From a virus, in the IMG/VR virus record IMGVR_UViG_3300043433_000128, positions 1-60,147 of that record: a DNA stretch of 60,147 nt. One strand, given 5' to 3'. This document shows, one piece after another, positions 36,260 to 45,794 of this stretch. The notes below the pieces were generated by a model. The model saw only the letters and a program-made list of their open reading frames with translations, made no database searches and was not told the origin of the DNA. The first letter of the stretch is position 1, and every line of letters begins with the position of its first letter. Both the position numbers and the translations under genes were made by a program.

Positions 36260-38185
36260 TTAGAAAGTTGTTGGGCTTACACCAACCATCGGAATCGGTG
36301 GACCAGAAGGTACTATGAATCCACCAAGATATAAGAATTTAACTCCTAATAAATGTTTTGCACATGCAACTGCAACTGCAGAAGCAACAGACTTTGAGGC
36401 TACTGGCGTTAGTGGTTGCATTTTAAATCTCTTACCAGTATTCCATGCTTTTCTCAAATCATTAGCAAGGGCACTTTTATTACCATAAGATATTGGCGCA
36501 TATTTTCCTCCTAGTGGTGGAACAGAAGTACATGGTGTTATTGGCGGTGCTGGTTTAAACGGCTGGACTGCAGTGCTTTTCCAATAATCAATAATAGTCT
36601 GAGCCATTAAATCATATCCATCTCCTCCCTGTGAATCCTCTTCTAGATTTCCAGTCATAGAGTTACCCCATTTTCTTAGAAGGTCATACCACTTATTTTT
36701 TTCAGCAAGGTATCTTAAAACTTTACGTGTGTTTCTTTTTAATTCTGCATTCTCATAAATAAATTTATCAAAAAAGCTGGTACCACTATTATCTTTTTGT
36801 ATGTTTCTATCAGAATAGCCTTCCATTCGTTCATCTATTTCTTTAAAGTAAACAAATTTACAAATATCGGCAGCATTCAACCAATTAGGTATTCTGGTCT
36901 TATCATCAATATGTTCCTCTTGGAAGATGTACTCATTTATTGGATTTGGTATATTACTGGCCTTTGGTAGTCCATATAATTTTTTAATTGCATCTTCTTT
37001 TTTAAGAGTTTTATCTTCTGATAGAATTTCTTTAATTAAATCACTTTCTGACAGAGAGTTCTTATATTGATTCTCGTATTTTTTAAGTTCTGATTTAAAA
37101 CCATCTTCAATATCCTGCTTAGTAATTCCAAATACACTGGAAGAACCTTGTTTATTAAATTTTTCGATCAAATCATTTCTATAAGATTCAGCCTTTGCAA
37201 GTGCTTTTTTATGAGCAACACTGTCTTTTATATCATCATAAGTATTTCCTTTTACCCCTAGTATTTCAAATACTTTTGACTTTACTTTTTTACCAAAAGC
37301 TTTATTGTGACCGATATCTAGGCGATCTACCCATTCCCCATATTCCGGAGATCCATCATTTTGATAAACAACTCGAAGTGCGATATTTTTAGCACGTTCA
37401 TCATCAGTCATTTTAGGAATCGAAGGTCTTTGTTTTTTATCAACAAAAGGATCTTTAACCTCTTCAATAACAGTGACTCCTTCTGGTTTGATTTCAAGAA
37501 TTATCGTCTTGTTTATCTCTTTTAATAGGGTAGTCCCGTCAGGGCCATAAACGCCCTTAAAAATATAATTATAAGTTCCGGATTTGGTTGGTGCAAGTAT
37601 GTGTAGTACATTGTCTGTCGCAATCTGGATTGGTTGATCCACTCCATTGATAGAATATAATAATTTGTAGTTAATTCCTTCAGTAAATCCGGAAATTGTC
37701 ATGGTGACATATTTTTCAGGTTCTCCAGGCTTTGAAGCATCTTCTAATAAATTATAGTCAATTTCACCAATAACCGGTGGTTTCTCTTCTATTGGACATG
37801 TTGAAGGAAAGAATGGATAAAATATAAACTTTTCTAAGTTATCTTTATTTTTTTCAGTCCATTTCTCAAGTTCACAATAAGTATCGAAATTAGTATCTGG
37901 GCCTGGTGCCTTTTCAAACATGTCAGCATATTTTGAATTAGAGAATTTGCTTTCAAAATCTACTTCCTCTTCATCATAAATTTTCTTGAATGCTTTTTTA
38001 AAACCCTCTTCAAGAATTGGTTTTTGACCAGATTGATGAGTGTTTCCGAACATTGTTTGCGAGGTTTTTACGCTATTAAAATATTCACCAGCAAGAAATA
38101 CAGCAAATTCATCTATACTTGATGCACTCAAGCTAGATAATTTTGCAGATACTTTGTTAATAAAAATTGGCCATTGAGCAGGCAT
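36260..38185 (-). CDS. Baseplate/hub-associated structural protein, unrecognised
   Basis: The 641-residue protein directly follows the gp5-like spike gene. The first 120 residues look helical (KVSAKLSSLSASSIDEFAVFLAG); residues about 135-240 hold an Ig-like beta region (EKYVTMTISGFTEGINYKLLYS); residues 250-520 are charged and helical. The C-terminal 60 residues are hydrophobic and Pro/Gly-rich (LLGVKFLYLGGFIVPSGPPI). No domain is recognised. It may be a hub or tail-tip protein given its neighbour and late promoter. Confidence 0.62.
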   Translation of the reverse strand: MPAQWPIFINKVSAKLSSLSASSIDEFAVFLAGEYFNSVKTSQTMFGNTHQSGQKPILEEGFKKAFKKIYDEEEVDFESKFSNSKYADMFEKAPGPDTNFDTYCELEKWTEKNKDNLEKFIFYPFFPSTCPIEEKPPVIGEIDYNLLEDASKPGEPEKYVTMTISGFTEGINYKLLYSINGVDQPIQIATDNVLHILAPTKSGTYNYIFKGVYGPDGTTLLKEINKTIILEIKPEGVTVIEEVKDPFVDKKQRPSIPKMTDDERAKNIALRVVYQNDGSPEYGEWVDRLDIGHNKAFGKKVKSKVFEILGVKGNTYDDIKDSVAHKKALAKAESYRNDLIEKFNKQGSSSVFGITKQDIEDGFKSELKKYENQYKNSLSESDLIKEILSEDKTLKKEDAIKKLYGLPKASNIPNPINEYIFQEEHIDDKTRIPNWLNAADICKFVYFKEIDERMEGYSDRNIQKDNSGTSFFDKFIYENAELKRNTRKVLRYLAEKNKWYDLLRKWGNSMTGNLEEDSQGGDGYDLMAQTIIDYWKSTAVQPFKPAPPITPCTSVPPLGGKYAPISYGNKSALANDLRKAWNTGKRFKMQPLTPVASKSVASAVAVACAKHLLGVKFLYLGGFIVPSGPPIPMVGVSPTTF

Positions 38186-38196
38186 AATATACGTTT

Positions 38197-38212
38197 TAGA
38201 AATTATATATCC
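38197..38212 (-). promoter_or_regulatory. Putative late promoter
   Basis: The minus strand reads GGATATATAATTTCTA, 11 bases before the ATG at 38185. Confidence 0.5.
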
Positions 38213-38931
38213 TATTTACCTTTTTGTTGGTAGTCCTTGTGTGATGATTTTAAGCTACTAACTGTTGAAGGTGTTTTAGCAGCAGGAGGTCCTGAAGGAC
38301 CAACTCCAGTTGGGTGAAAATGGTTTTTATAATCATCTAATAGTTTATTCAACCATTTTTCTAGAGAAACTCCTCGAACTGCAGGTTCAGATTCATCTTC
38401 GCTACCCTCTCCAGTATTACTTAAGAATATGTTTCCAGAATCAAGGAATATCTTTTCACTCGTAGATATTTTAATAAAACCTTTTTCGTCAATTTGAATT
38501 AGGGGTCTTTCTTTTGCTCCACTTCCTCGAGTAATTACAAGTCCGTCATCTGGTGAGTGATAGATTCTAATGTTTCTTACCTCATCATATACTAATGAAA
38601 CAACATCATGTGCTGCGCCAGATGATTCTAGAACATCTTTCTTTAATGCTTTATTTTGATTGATTTGAAACCAATATTCTGGATGATATATGTTACCATT
38701 GTCGAATCTTACAGCGACAATAGTCCCAATGTTTGGTGTATTATGAGCACCGACAAAATCACGATTCATTGGAGTTGCCCATGGAATTGCATCATTCGGT
38801 AATTTATCAAACTTACCGAAAACTTTAACACGGCATCTTCCAAGAAACTTAGGGTCAGCATTATCCACAACCTCACCGATCCAGTGGGTTTCCCTAATAT
38901 TATCTTTGTCTAATTCTTTATCTGTTGCCAT
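38212..38931 (-). CDS. 5: gp5-like baseplate spike protein without lysozyme domain
   Basis: This is the central membrane-piercing spike under the hub. Residues 16-90 form the gp5-type OB fold (HWIGEVVDNADPKFLGRCRV, then IPWATPMN), close to the T4 gp5 N-terminus WWIGVVEDRMDPLKLGR. T4 gp5 continues with a lysozyme, but here residues about 105-175 go straight into beta-prism-like strands (IQIDEKGFIKISTSEKIFLD). H204-F-H206 in NHFHPTGVGPSGPP may bind a metal ion at the tip. At 239 aa it is much shorter than T4 gp5 (575). It is coupled to the upstream gene by TAATG. Confidence 0.83.
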   Translation of the reverse strand: MATDKELDKDNIRETHWIGEVVDNADPKFLGRCRVKVFGKFDKLPNDAIPWATPMNRDFVGAHNTPNIGTIVAVRFDNGNIYHPEYWFQINQNKALKKDVLESSGAAHDVVSLVYDEVRNIRIYHSPDDGLVITRGSGAKERPLIQIDEKGFIKISTSEKIFLDSGNIFLSNTGEGSEDESEPAVRGVSLEKWLNKLLDDYKNHFHPTGVGPSGPPAAKTPSTVSSLKSSHKDYQQKGK

Positions 38932-40178
38932 TAATCGTAAGCATTTCCTAAGTTTTTAACTGCATTTTTTGCTCCTTTATCTAGGGCTTGTTTGACAGTA
39001 CCACCAGCGGCAACATTAGCAATATTTGATGGAATTACATTACCTAAATCTTTTGCAACCTGTTGTATATCTGATGCTTCATCAACTCTTTTAATAAAAT
39101 TTGAATATACGTTTTCAAATGATGGTATTCTGTTTACCGTTTTATCGCGGGCCATTTGAGCCAACTCTCTTTTCTTATCTTCCGCAAACTTTTTAGCAGA
39201 ATCTTTAGCTTTCTCAGATATTTCATCGATCTTACCTTTGAATTTATCTTTTGCAAATTCCATAGGAGATTTTGAAGTGGCATCAAAGAATTCTGAATCC
39301 GGAGCTGGTGATAATTGATTTGTTGTGTATGTTAAAGGATCAACTATTCCATTAAGTACTCTTGCTTCTACTTTCTTGCTAGCCTCATATTTAATAGTAA
39401 TAGCATTTGATACTGGTCCGTCAGGATTTTTAGAAAGGTCGGCAAAAATATTAGATCCAGAAGCCAAATCAAATTCACAATAATTTAATCCTATCATAAA
39501 ATAAGGTCGCCCACCAGTCCCCATGATTTTTTCATTTTCATTTGAAGTGTCAACTGTTGGTTTAATATTTGAAGGAAAATCTTTAAGAGCTGTATCTTTA
39601 TTAATTCCTCCTACTTTTGTTGCTGTTTTAGATTGAATTGTTCTAATTTCAGTAACATAAATCCACATTCTAAATTTTCTTAAATTCGCTGGTACAATAT
39701 AACCCCATTTACGCTCATCAAATATTGCTCTTCTATATAAATGCATTAAACCGGCAATTGGTAAATTTAATGATTCTAAAGTTTCAATTTCAATTTTTGC
39801 ATCATCTCCACCCCAGTAGCTATTTAGTGGATCATATTGTTGTAATCTTTCTAATCCCTTAAGCGATTGCCAGTACCATGGTAATTCCATGTTAATTGTA
39901 TAAAGAGCATCTCTAAATGCTTGAAGATCTTCTAATCTTTCTTTATAAAAAGAATTTTGACTTGCAACTATTTGTTTTGTTAAATCACTATCTTTCTCTG
40001 TCGACGTGGATCCGGCAAGACTTTCTATAAATCTTTCAGCAGGTCCTGCCAATAGTGGTGAATGTTCTTCGTCAAACCAGTCAAACATTAGTGCAAACGA
40101 AAGGTAAGTAGGATCCTGATATGGGTACTTCTTATATGAACCTTTTCTAAAGTCGTTTGGTGTTTTAAAATCTGACAT
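38931..40178 (-). CDS. Baseplate tube/hub protein (gp48/gp54-like, tentative)
   Basis: The 415-residue protein lies between gp27-like and gp5-like genes. It has an aromatic-rich N-terminal half (PYQDPTYLSFALMFDWFDEE, then LPWYWQSLKGLERLQQYDP), a beta segment RKFRMWIYVTEIRTIQ (about 167-182), and a later PYFMIGLNYCEFDLASG then AITIKYEASKKVEARVLNGIV typical of tail-tube-like strands. The last 120 residues are Lys/Glu/Ala-rich helices. This suggests a tube-initiator or hub protein like T4 gp48 or gp54. Confidence 0.55.
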   Translation of the reverse strand: MSDFKTPNDFRKGSYKKYPYQDPTYLSFALMFDWFDEEHSPLLAGPAERFIESLAGSTSTEKDSDLTKQIVASQNSFYKERLEDLQAFRDALYTINMELPWYWQSLKGLERLQQYDPLNSYWGGDDAKIEIETLESLNLPIAGLMHLYRRAIFDERKWGYIVPANLRKFRMWIYVTEIRTIQSKTATKVGGINKDTALKDFPSNIKPTVDTSNENEKIMGTGGRPYFMIGLNYCEFDLASGSNIFADLSKNPDGPVSNAITIKYEASKKVEARVLNGIVDPLTYTTNQLSPAPDSEFFDATSKSPMEFAKDKFKGKIDEISEKAKDSAKKFAEDKKRELAQMARDKTVNRIPSFENVYSNFIKRVDEASDIQQVAKDLGNVIPSNIANVAAGGTVKQALDKGAKNAVKNLGNAYD

Positions 40179-40191
40179 ATATTATCTATCT

Positions 40192-42372
40192 TTATTTTTT
40201 CATTAGTTCAGCCTCTGCTGCTGCTTGAGCCTGTTTTAACACATCTTGTCCGTCTGTTCCTTCAACTTTACCATTCATAGGAGATTCGCCTTTATTTCTT
40301 TTAATAGCTTCACCAGATAAAGTGTATTTTCCTATATATGTTCCAGGTTCTTCACCACTTACTGTCTCCCATTGATAAACTTTACCAGAGTTAGATTCAG
40401 TTACAGCACCAGGATAACCAAAACGTTCTCCAGGTTTCCATTCTCTAAATGTCCATGATGAAGTTTCTTTAACTTCTTGGTCTTTATATGTTAATATAAC
40501 TTCAATGTCGTATTTACCTGTTTTATCTTTAAATGTATCTTTAGGAATCGTTGCCTCAGTATTCCATATTTTTTCATTCCACGCACTTCCTTCTTTTTTA
40601 TCTTCCATAAAAACCGAAGTTTCAGCTTCATATTCAGAAGGTCCTTTAAATTTAATTTTAACTTTAGGAGTTTCTGTTACTAACGATTTGTCGTCTGCTT
40701 TCCAAGATATTTTTATAGGCTGTTCAAACCAGAATCCTAATTTATAACTGCTAGCTCGTTTGATCCATTCAATATCTAATGAAAGAACTGGTTCTTTTAC
40801 CGGCTCTGGTGCTGGTTGTGGAGGCGTAGGGGCCGGTGGAGGCGCAACAGGTGGCGTTGGAGCAGGTGGTGGAGTAGTTGCAGGTGCAACTGTTTCCGGG
40901 TTAATATTGTTAACCCTACTCGGCCATTCCCTTCTTAATAGATTTAACTCTTGTTTTACAGAAGGAGCACCCGCTTTATATAGATATTTGAAGCCACCGA
41001 TTACGTAATATCCGCTTAAGAACTCGTCAACTATCATTTCACCTGGATTTAATCCGCCATTTTCTTTGTCGGTTGGTTTTGAATCAAACCCATCCTTTTC
41101 CTTTTTTTCTTTTACTAGATTTTCAGCATCTAGTCTTTGTCTTTCTCCAGTATAAATTACAACTGGGATTTTATGGTATCTATGAAGCGCTGGATTAAAT
41201 GTTGCTAATTCAATATCTAAAGACATTTTTGTAACTTCAGCCATATTCTGTACATTATTAATTGCAGAATACTCATAATTCAAATGTGTGTTTGAAGTTT
41301 CAGGATCTCCGCATTTTCTACCAACATACTTATATTTGATTTCGTTTTTATAGCGATCCTCATCTCTACGACCTTTCATCGGTTCTTCGATGTCCTTCAT
41401 ATTTTTACTAGCTAAAGGTTCGATATCATGAGAAACTAATCCCTCATCTGAATCATTTTCAAAATATTGAAGAACTCTTTTATATCCATTTTTTCGTGCT
41501 GAAGCTCCTGCTTTATTTTTAAGCGCTTGCTTTACTATAAATAAATTAGATCCTTGGTCTCTTTTATGATTAGTTAAAACGAGTGGTCTTTTTGTTTTAT
41601 TAACGCCTTCTGCTGGAGCCTGTGGAGTATCTGCTAATTCCTTTTCGAATGCAGCTATCATCTCCTCAATGTTTTCTTCAGAATCCATTAATTTATTTAA
41701 GTTAACATAGTTCACATAGTAATATGGGTCGATACAAAACGTCTGGAAGCTATCCTCGTCAATGTAGGAGTGGCGAACCAAATCTTCTAATGTATCAAAC
41801 ATAGAATTGTATGGTATAACCAGATTCATGGAATCATCAGTAGAATCAATGTTTGTTGCAACACCTAGTTTTAAATCGTTTGCTATTGATTCAATATGGT
41901 CTAATGAACCACCAACACCATAAGATTTACAATCTTCAGCATATAAACCTGGAACCTTTATTCTACCGGTGAATACATATTTATTTCCGCGGCCTTCTCC
42001 TCTTTGAGGCGGTGCAGAAGCATTCGAAATATCAAAATCGATTCGGATATCTTTGTATTGGTCTTTATCTAATGTACCCATTCTAAAATTAATAACATCG
42101 CCATCTCTTGGAAATGAATCAACTCCAAAAACACCTTCAGTATCTATGATTGATATGTCTATTGTCGGTACTGGAACTGTGCAATCTAATTCCATTGAAA
42201 GAATTTCCCAATCGCTAAAAGTATAACCATTGATTGATACCATTAAAATATAACCCTTGCTTGTATTTGCTTTCTCATTACCTTCACCTTCACCAAGCGA
42301 AGCAAATTTAACCTTGTCTAATTTAATAGTAGGTTCAGTTATAGTAAGAATATGATTGTCAATTGATGCCAT
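40192..42372 (-). CDS. 27: Baseplate hub protein gp27-like with Pro-rich linker and Ig-like extension
   Basis: The N-terminal 500 residues resemble the gp27/VgrG hub that forms the ring above the spike: an initial beta domain (YILMVSINGYTFSDWEILSM, about 41-60), then FTGRIKVPGLYAEDCKSYG, and MFDTLEDLVRHSYIDEDSFQ with FCIDPYYYVNYVNLNKLM. A proline-rich linker (PPPAPTPPVAPPPAPTPP) near residues 515-535 leads to an Ig-like C-terminal region (LSLDIEWIKRASSYKLGFWF onward). T4 gp27 has 391 residues and lacks that extension; here the total is 726. It lies between gp53 and the 415-residue hub protein and is coupled by TAATG to gp53. Confidence 0.75.
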   Translation of the reverse strand: MASIDNHILTITEPTIKLDKVKFASLGEGEGNEKANTSKGYILMVSINGYTFSDWEILSMELDCTVPVPTIDISIIDTEGVFGVDSFPRDGDVINFRMGTLDKDQYKDIRIDFDISNASAPPQRGEGRGNKYVFTGRIKVPGLYAEDCKSYGVGGSLDHIESIANDLKLGVATNIDSTDDSMNLVIPYNSMFDTLEDLVRHSYIDEDSFQTFCIDPYYYVNYVNLNKLMDSEENIEEMIAAFEKELADTPQAPAEGVNKTKRPLVLTNHKRDQGSNLFIVKQALKNKAGASARKNGYKRVLQYFENDSDEGLVSHDIEPLASKNMKDIEEPMKGRRDEDRYKNEIKYKYVGRKCGDPETSNTHLNYEYSAINNVQNMAEVTKMSLDIELATFNPALHRYHKIPVVIYTGERQRLDAENLVKEKKEKDGFDSKPTDKENGGLNPGEMIVDEFLSGYYVIGGFKYLYKAGAPSVKQELNLLRREWPSRVNNINPETVAPATTPPPAPTPPVAPPPAPTPPQPAPEPVKEPVLSLDIEWIKRASSYKLGFWFEQPIKISWKADDKSLVTETPKVKIKFKGPSEYEAETSVFMEDKKEGSAWNEKIWNTEATIPKDTFKDKTGKYDIEVILTYKDQEVKETSSWTFREWKPGERFGYPGAVTESNSGKVYQWETVSGEEPGTYIGKYTLSGEAIKRNKGESPMNGKVEGTDGQDVLKQAQAAAEAELMKK

Positions 42373-42869
42373 TAAATAGTAATAAATCCGTTTCCGATAT
42401 TAATGTTAGAATCACCTTCTTTTAAAATATTAGGTGGTAATATTTGTTTTGCTCCATTTGCTTTTTGAGCTGCTTTTCTTTGTAGATATTCAATTCTTTT
42501 AGCATCTTTAACTGGAAGCCTTTTCGTGTCAATAAATTGGTCTCTAATTGAGATTTCATTTGCAGGTCCAACAAGTCTTATTGGTTTAATTGTGCTAAGA
42601 ACTGAAGTATTTACTGGAATTTCTAAAACATCTCCCTCTGCAATAATAAAAGGATTTGATATTCCATTCCATTTTAATATATAATCACAATAATCAGCGT
42701 CTCTATAATATTTTAAAGAGATTAAATCAATTCTACCAACTTGATCTTCAGTCACTGTATGTTCTGCTATAATATCTACGTTATTCGTAAAAATTACAGT
42801 TGGCATCGTAAAGACGTATTTAGAGCTATCAGTAGATCTTTGCTTTTTTTCTAGAGTATTAAATCTCAT
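42372..42869 (-). CDS. 53: Baseplate wedge protein gp53-like (LysM-like domain)
   Basis: The 165 residues contain a LysM-like segment: GRIDLISLKYYRDADYCDYI, then LKWNGISNPFIIAEGDVLEIP (about 45-86). gp53 of T4-like phages carries such a fold and clamps neighbouring wedges together. T4 gp53 is 196 aa. The start and the gp27 stop form a TAATG coupling. Placement beside gp27 supports the call, though LysM-like wedge proteins also exist in other contractile systems. Confidence 0.75.
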   Translation of the reverse strand: MRFNTLEKKQRSTDSSKYVFTMPTVIFTNNVDIIAEHTVTEDQVGRIDLISLKYYRDADYCDYILKWNGISNPFIIAEGDVLEIPVNTSVLSTIKPIRLVGPANEISIRDQFIDTKRLPVKDAKRIEYLQRKAAQKANGAKQILPPNILKEGDSNINIGNGFITI

Positions 42870-42884
42870 TATTGTTTTTTATTT

Positions 42885-44756
42885 TTATCCATTACTTACT
42901 TTTCTAAAGACATTAATAAAATTATCCTTAGTAACACCTGTTCTATCTTTGTTACCATAAGCACTAACATCTGTAGTTAGATTAATATCGGCAACATCGT
43001 CTGGTTGCAAGTAGAATCTACCCCTTCCCGAGTTAAACATTGATTCAATTTCAGCTTTATCTCTAGGGCGACCTGGTTTTAATTTAATTACAGCAACTAA
43101 TTTTTCCGGGAAATCCTGAACCGAATTAGCACCTTCAAATGTAATCTCACAATCAGTCATTGCTAAATTACCAATAACCATAATCGGGTCTAGCGGATTT
43201 CCAATTGTTAAATGCCAGTTTCCTGTTGGATCTCCAGTTAATAGCGATGCAGCAGCCTGGGCACCTTGTGGTGTGTTAAACATCTCCATAGCTGGACCAC
43301 CAATCAAGTTATTTATCATCTTGTTATCTTTTAATGCAGCAAGTGCTCCACTAGCATCTCCTTTAAGAAGTGCATCAAATGCATTCCCACCGCCTTTAAG
43401 GGCTCCACCAAATAGTTTACCCATATCTTCAACAATAGATCCTGCAAATCCAAGATAATCTCCAGATTTTAATTTGTTTAAATTTCCTAGTGGTTTTGCT
43501 GCTCCGCCTCCTCCTCCAATATATCTTACTGATCCTCCCCAGAATGGAGCATTATTATATGTAAGCGCTAGAAGATTTGATAATTGATCGAGCATCATTA
43601 ACTTAGGATTTGCTCCTTCAAAACTTCTTAATTCATATTCAAATCTTAAAGAGAATTCTTGGCTAAAATTAAGTCCCTGTTCCCTGATCAAAACCTTTTT
43701 AATAACGTTAAGAGGTCCAAATACGTGGTTTGGATATGTGTTTGAGAATTGGTCAAAATCAGCATTCTGATCTCTAGCATTTGATTCTACAGCTCCACGA
43801 CCTGCAGCACCATTAGCCATTGCAGACAATACCTTACTATTATTAACCATACTACCAAATTTACCAGCTGAAGCTTCTCTACTCGGTGATGTGATTGTTT
43901 GCATTTCTGATTCAGCTTCTTTCCATCCAAATCCATGTGAAAATTTAAGTATTTCGGCCATTGAATTTCCTGGAGCCTCTCCAAGCCAAGTAACTGCTCT
44001 TGCGATATCTGGTTGCATTAAGTCAACCATGTTTCCATCAGCACCCATTTGCTTTGGTGAAATAATATCATCAGCTGCTGGATATGCAAATCTCCTAAGA
44101 GTAATAAGCATACTGTTCGGTATTTTATTAAAATATTTAGCAAGTGCAAAATCAGAGTAATTGTAGCGATAACCCATATTCCCTGTTTTAGAACCGGTTA
44201 TTTCAATAATTTGAGTAACTGTAGGATTTATTAGTCTTTTAGGATCTATTTTTTGATAGATTGTTCCACCACTAGCACTACTAGCAAATCCGTTAGATTC
44301 ACCCTCAAGCGGAGTTCCTTTATAATTTATTAAAGAATAATTGTTGAAGTGAGAATATGGTCTTTGTAATGAAGGTACTGTTGGTCCTTTTGCTGGTTCA
44401 TTAGTTCCAGTGTTAGTAGTAGTTTCACTGCCCTTTGGTGTATAACTTTCAGATGGTTGAATATCCGCATAATATTTAGACCCTCCAGCACCAACAATTT
44501 TAAATTCGCCGTCTTTTCTAACTGCTCTATTTTTAGTATCGTCAAGTTTTACAGCAGATTTTAATCCATTACTTTTACCTCTAGTTCCAGAATGAACTCC
44601 ATCCGGTGTTCCACCGTCGATCATTCCAAATTCCTTACCGATAACATTATTATATGCACTAATAAATCCTTTACCTAAAGAACTGTCTTTTGCGACTTTG
44701 AATGAAGATTTTGCTTTATCAGCCGCTCTATCAAACCATCCTTTTTCTGTTGCCAT
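42885..44756 (-). CDS. Baseplate hub/tail-tube structural protein
   Basis: The 623-residue protein starts the tail operon. After a Lys/Gly-rich N-terminus, residues 190-290 hold LITLRRFAYPAADDI and a helical EAPGNSMAEILKFSHGFGWK segment. Residues about 345-395 contain LNFSQEFSLRFEYELRSFEG. The region near 520-590 (WHLTIGNPLDPIMVIGNLAM, then CEITFEGANSVQDFPEKLV) looks like tube-type beta strands. Gly/Ala-rich stretches lie between. I infer a tube-initiating baseplate protein (T4 gp48/gp54 role). Confidence 0.55.
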   Translation of the reverse strand: MATEKGWFDRAADKAKSSFKVAKDSSLGKGFISAYNNVIGKEFGMIDGGTPDGVHSGTRGKSNGLKSAVKLDDTKNRAVRKDGEFKIVGAGGSKYYADIQPSESYTPKGSETTTNTGTNEPAKGPTVPSLQRPYSHFNNYSLINYKGTPLEGESNGFASSASGGTIYQKIDPKRLINPTVTQIIEITGSKTGNMGYRYNYSDFALAKYFNKIPNSMLITLRRFAYPAADDIISPKQMGADGNMVDLMQPDIARAVTWLGEAPGNSMAEILKFSHGFGWKEAESEMQTITSPSREASAGKFGSMVNNSKVLSAMANGAAGRGAVESNARDQNADFDQFSNTYPNHVFGPLNVIKKVLIREQGLNFSQEFSLRFEYELRSFEGANPKLMMLDQLSNLLALTYNNAPFWGGSVRYIGGGGGAAKPLGNLNKLKSGDYLGFAGSIVEDMGKLFGGALKGGGNAFDALLKGDASGALAALKDNKMINNLIGGPAMEMFNTPQGAQAAASLLTGDPTGNWHLTIGNPLDPIMVIGNLAMTDCEITFEGANSVQDFPEKLVAVIKLKPGRPRDKAEIESMFNSGRGRFYLQPDDVADINLTTDVSAYGNKDRTGVTKDNFINVFRKVSNG

Positions 44757-44773
44757 TCTTGTTAAATATATTT

Positions 44774-44789
44774 ATTAAGTATATATCTA
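44774..44789 (-). promoter_or_regulatory. Putative late promoter of the tail operon
   Basis: The minus strand reads TAGATATATACTTAAT, 18 bases before the ATG at 44756. It could drive the whole run of baseplate genes to its left. Confidence 0.5.
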
Positions 44790-44799
44790 AGAAACTGGA

Positions 44800-45387
44800 C
44801 TATTCTAAGTTATCGTAATCGGCAGATAGAGGTCTATATAATAGTTTTTCAAAATAACCCTTTTCTTTTCCAGCCCTTTCGCCCAAGAATTTTTTAATAT
44901 GAGCTTCAAAAACACCCTTACTTTCATAATGATATTTTCCTTTTGAGTATGTAGATCTATTTGTAAGTTCATATAAATCTCTAATTGCTTTCTCGACTAA
45001 AAAATCTTGTATGTTATTATATAACTCGCTAATTTCATTATATGTCCGAGTACATAACACAGAATCTACTACAATTAAAAATGATTCCCATTTAGAATCG
45101 ATATGCTCTTGAAATTCTTTTACGCTTGCTATTTTTTGACGAGCAATTCTAAATGAAGTAACTCCACCTTCGAATGTTTTTTCAAATCGCATATCAAACA
45201 TATATCTCTTAAGAAAATCAATATCATCGTAGAACTTTAGGATGCGAACCTGATACCTTGGCATTTTATCGTTAAATTCCACATCATGGATAATTGCTTT
45301 AACCGGAAACACTATATTGCTATATCGGTTGTTTGAAATTAGAACATGTATTTGTTCACCTTTTGAAAAAAGTTTATGTCTAATCAT
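44800..45387 (-). CDS. Hypothetical protein
   Basis: The 195-residue protein starts MIRHKLFSKGEQIHVLIS. I chose the ATG at 45387 over an in-frame TTG at 45411. The N-terminal third looks like beta strands (SNIVFPVKAIIHDVEFND), and the rest is helical and charged (YNNIQDFLVEKAIRDLYELT). No family is recognised. It overlaps the upstream gene by eight bases and is the last gene before the tail operon promoter, so it ends the accessory block. A structural or assembly role cannot be excluded. Confidence 0.65.
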   Translation of the reverse strand: MIRHKLFSKGEQIHVLISNNRYSNIVFPVKAIIHDVEFNDKMPRYQVRILKFYDDIDFLKRYMFDMRFEKTFEGGVTSFRIARQKIASVKEFQEHIDSKWESFLIVVDSVLCTRTYNEISELYNNIQDFLVEKAIRDLYELTNRSTYSKGKYHYESKGVFEAHIKKFLGERAGKEKGYFEKLLYRPLSADYDNLE

Positions 45388-45787
45388 TTTTGATAGTATT
45401 AACCGAATCAAAAAGAGTTATGATTCGTTCTTCGATTTTTTCTTTCGTGTTAATTACTGTTAGGGAGATTGAGTAATCTCTTTCGCTGTTTAATTGAACC
45501 ATTCCCTTAAAATTATTAATAATTTCAAAATCAAGGTTTTTAAACAAATAAATTACGCGGTTTACATTCATCGTATCAGAACGTAAACATCGCGTAATTT
45601 CATTGATTATTGTTAATCCTATAATTGAATTGCTTGGATCTTGGCCGTAAGGATCAGATTTAATAAGTTTATTTTTAATAGAAACGTGATCGATAACTTT
45701 TACCATATCCTTTTCCGTATTTCTTATAAACCTATTAAATTCTCTTCTTGACGGGCACAATACACATTCAATTGATAAATTATTCAT
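45380..45787 (-). CDS. Hypothetical protein
   Basis: The 135-residue protein begins MNNLSIECVLCPSRREFNRF. It has mixed alpha/beta character (NVNRVIYLFKNLDFEIINNF and DYSISLTVINTKEKIEERI) and two nearby cysteines, but no recognised motif. It overlaps the next gene and follows 45795-46103 after seven bases, so it belongs to the same transcription unit. Confidence 0.6.
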   Translation of the reverse strand: MNNLSIECVLCPSRREFNRFIRNTEKDMVKVIDHVSIKNKLIKSDPYGQDPSNSIIGLTIINEITRCLRSDTMNVNRVIYLFKNLDFEIINNFKGMVQLNSERDYSISLTVINTKEKIEERIITLFDSVNTIKND

Positions 45788-45794
45788 TTAGTTG

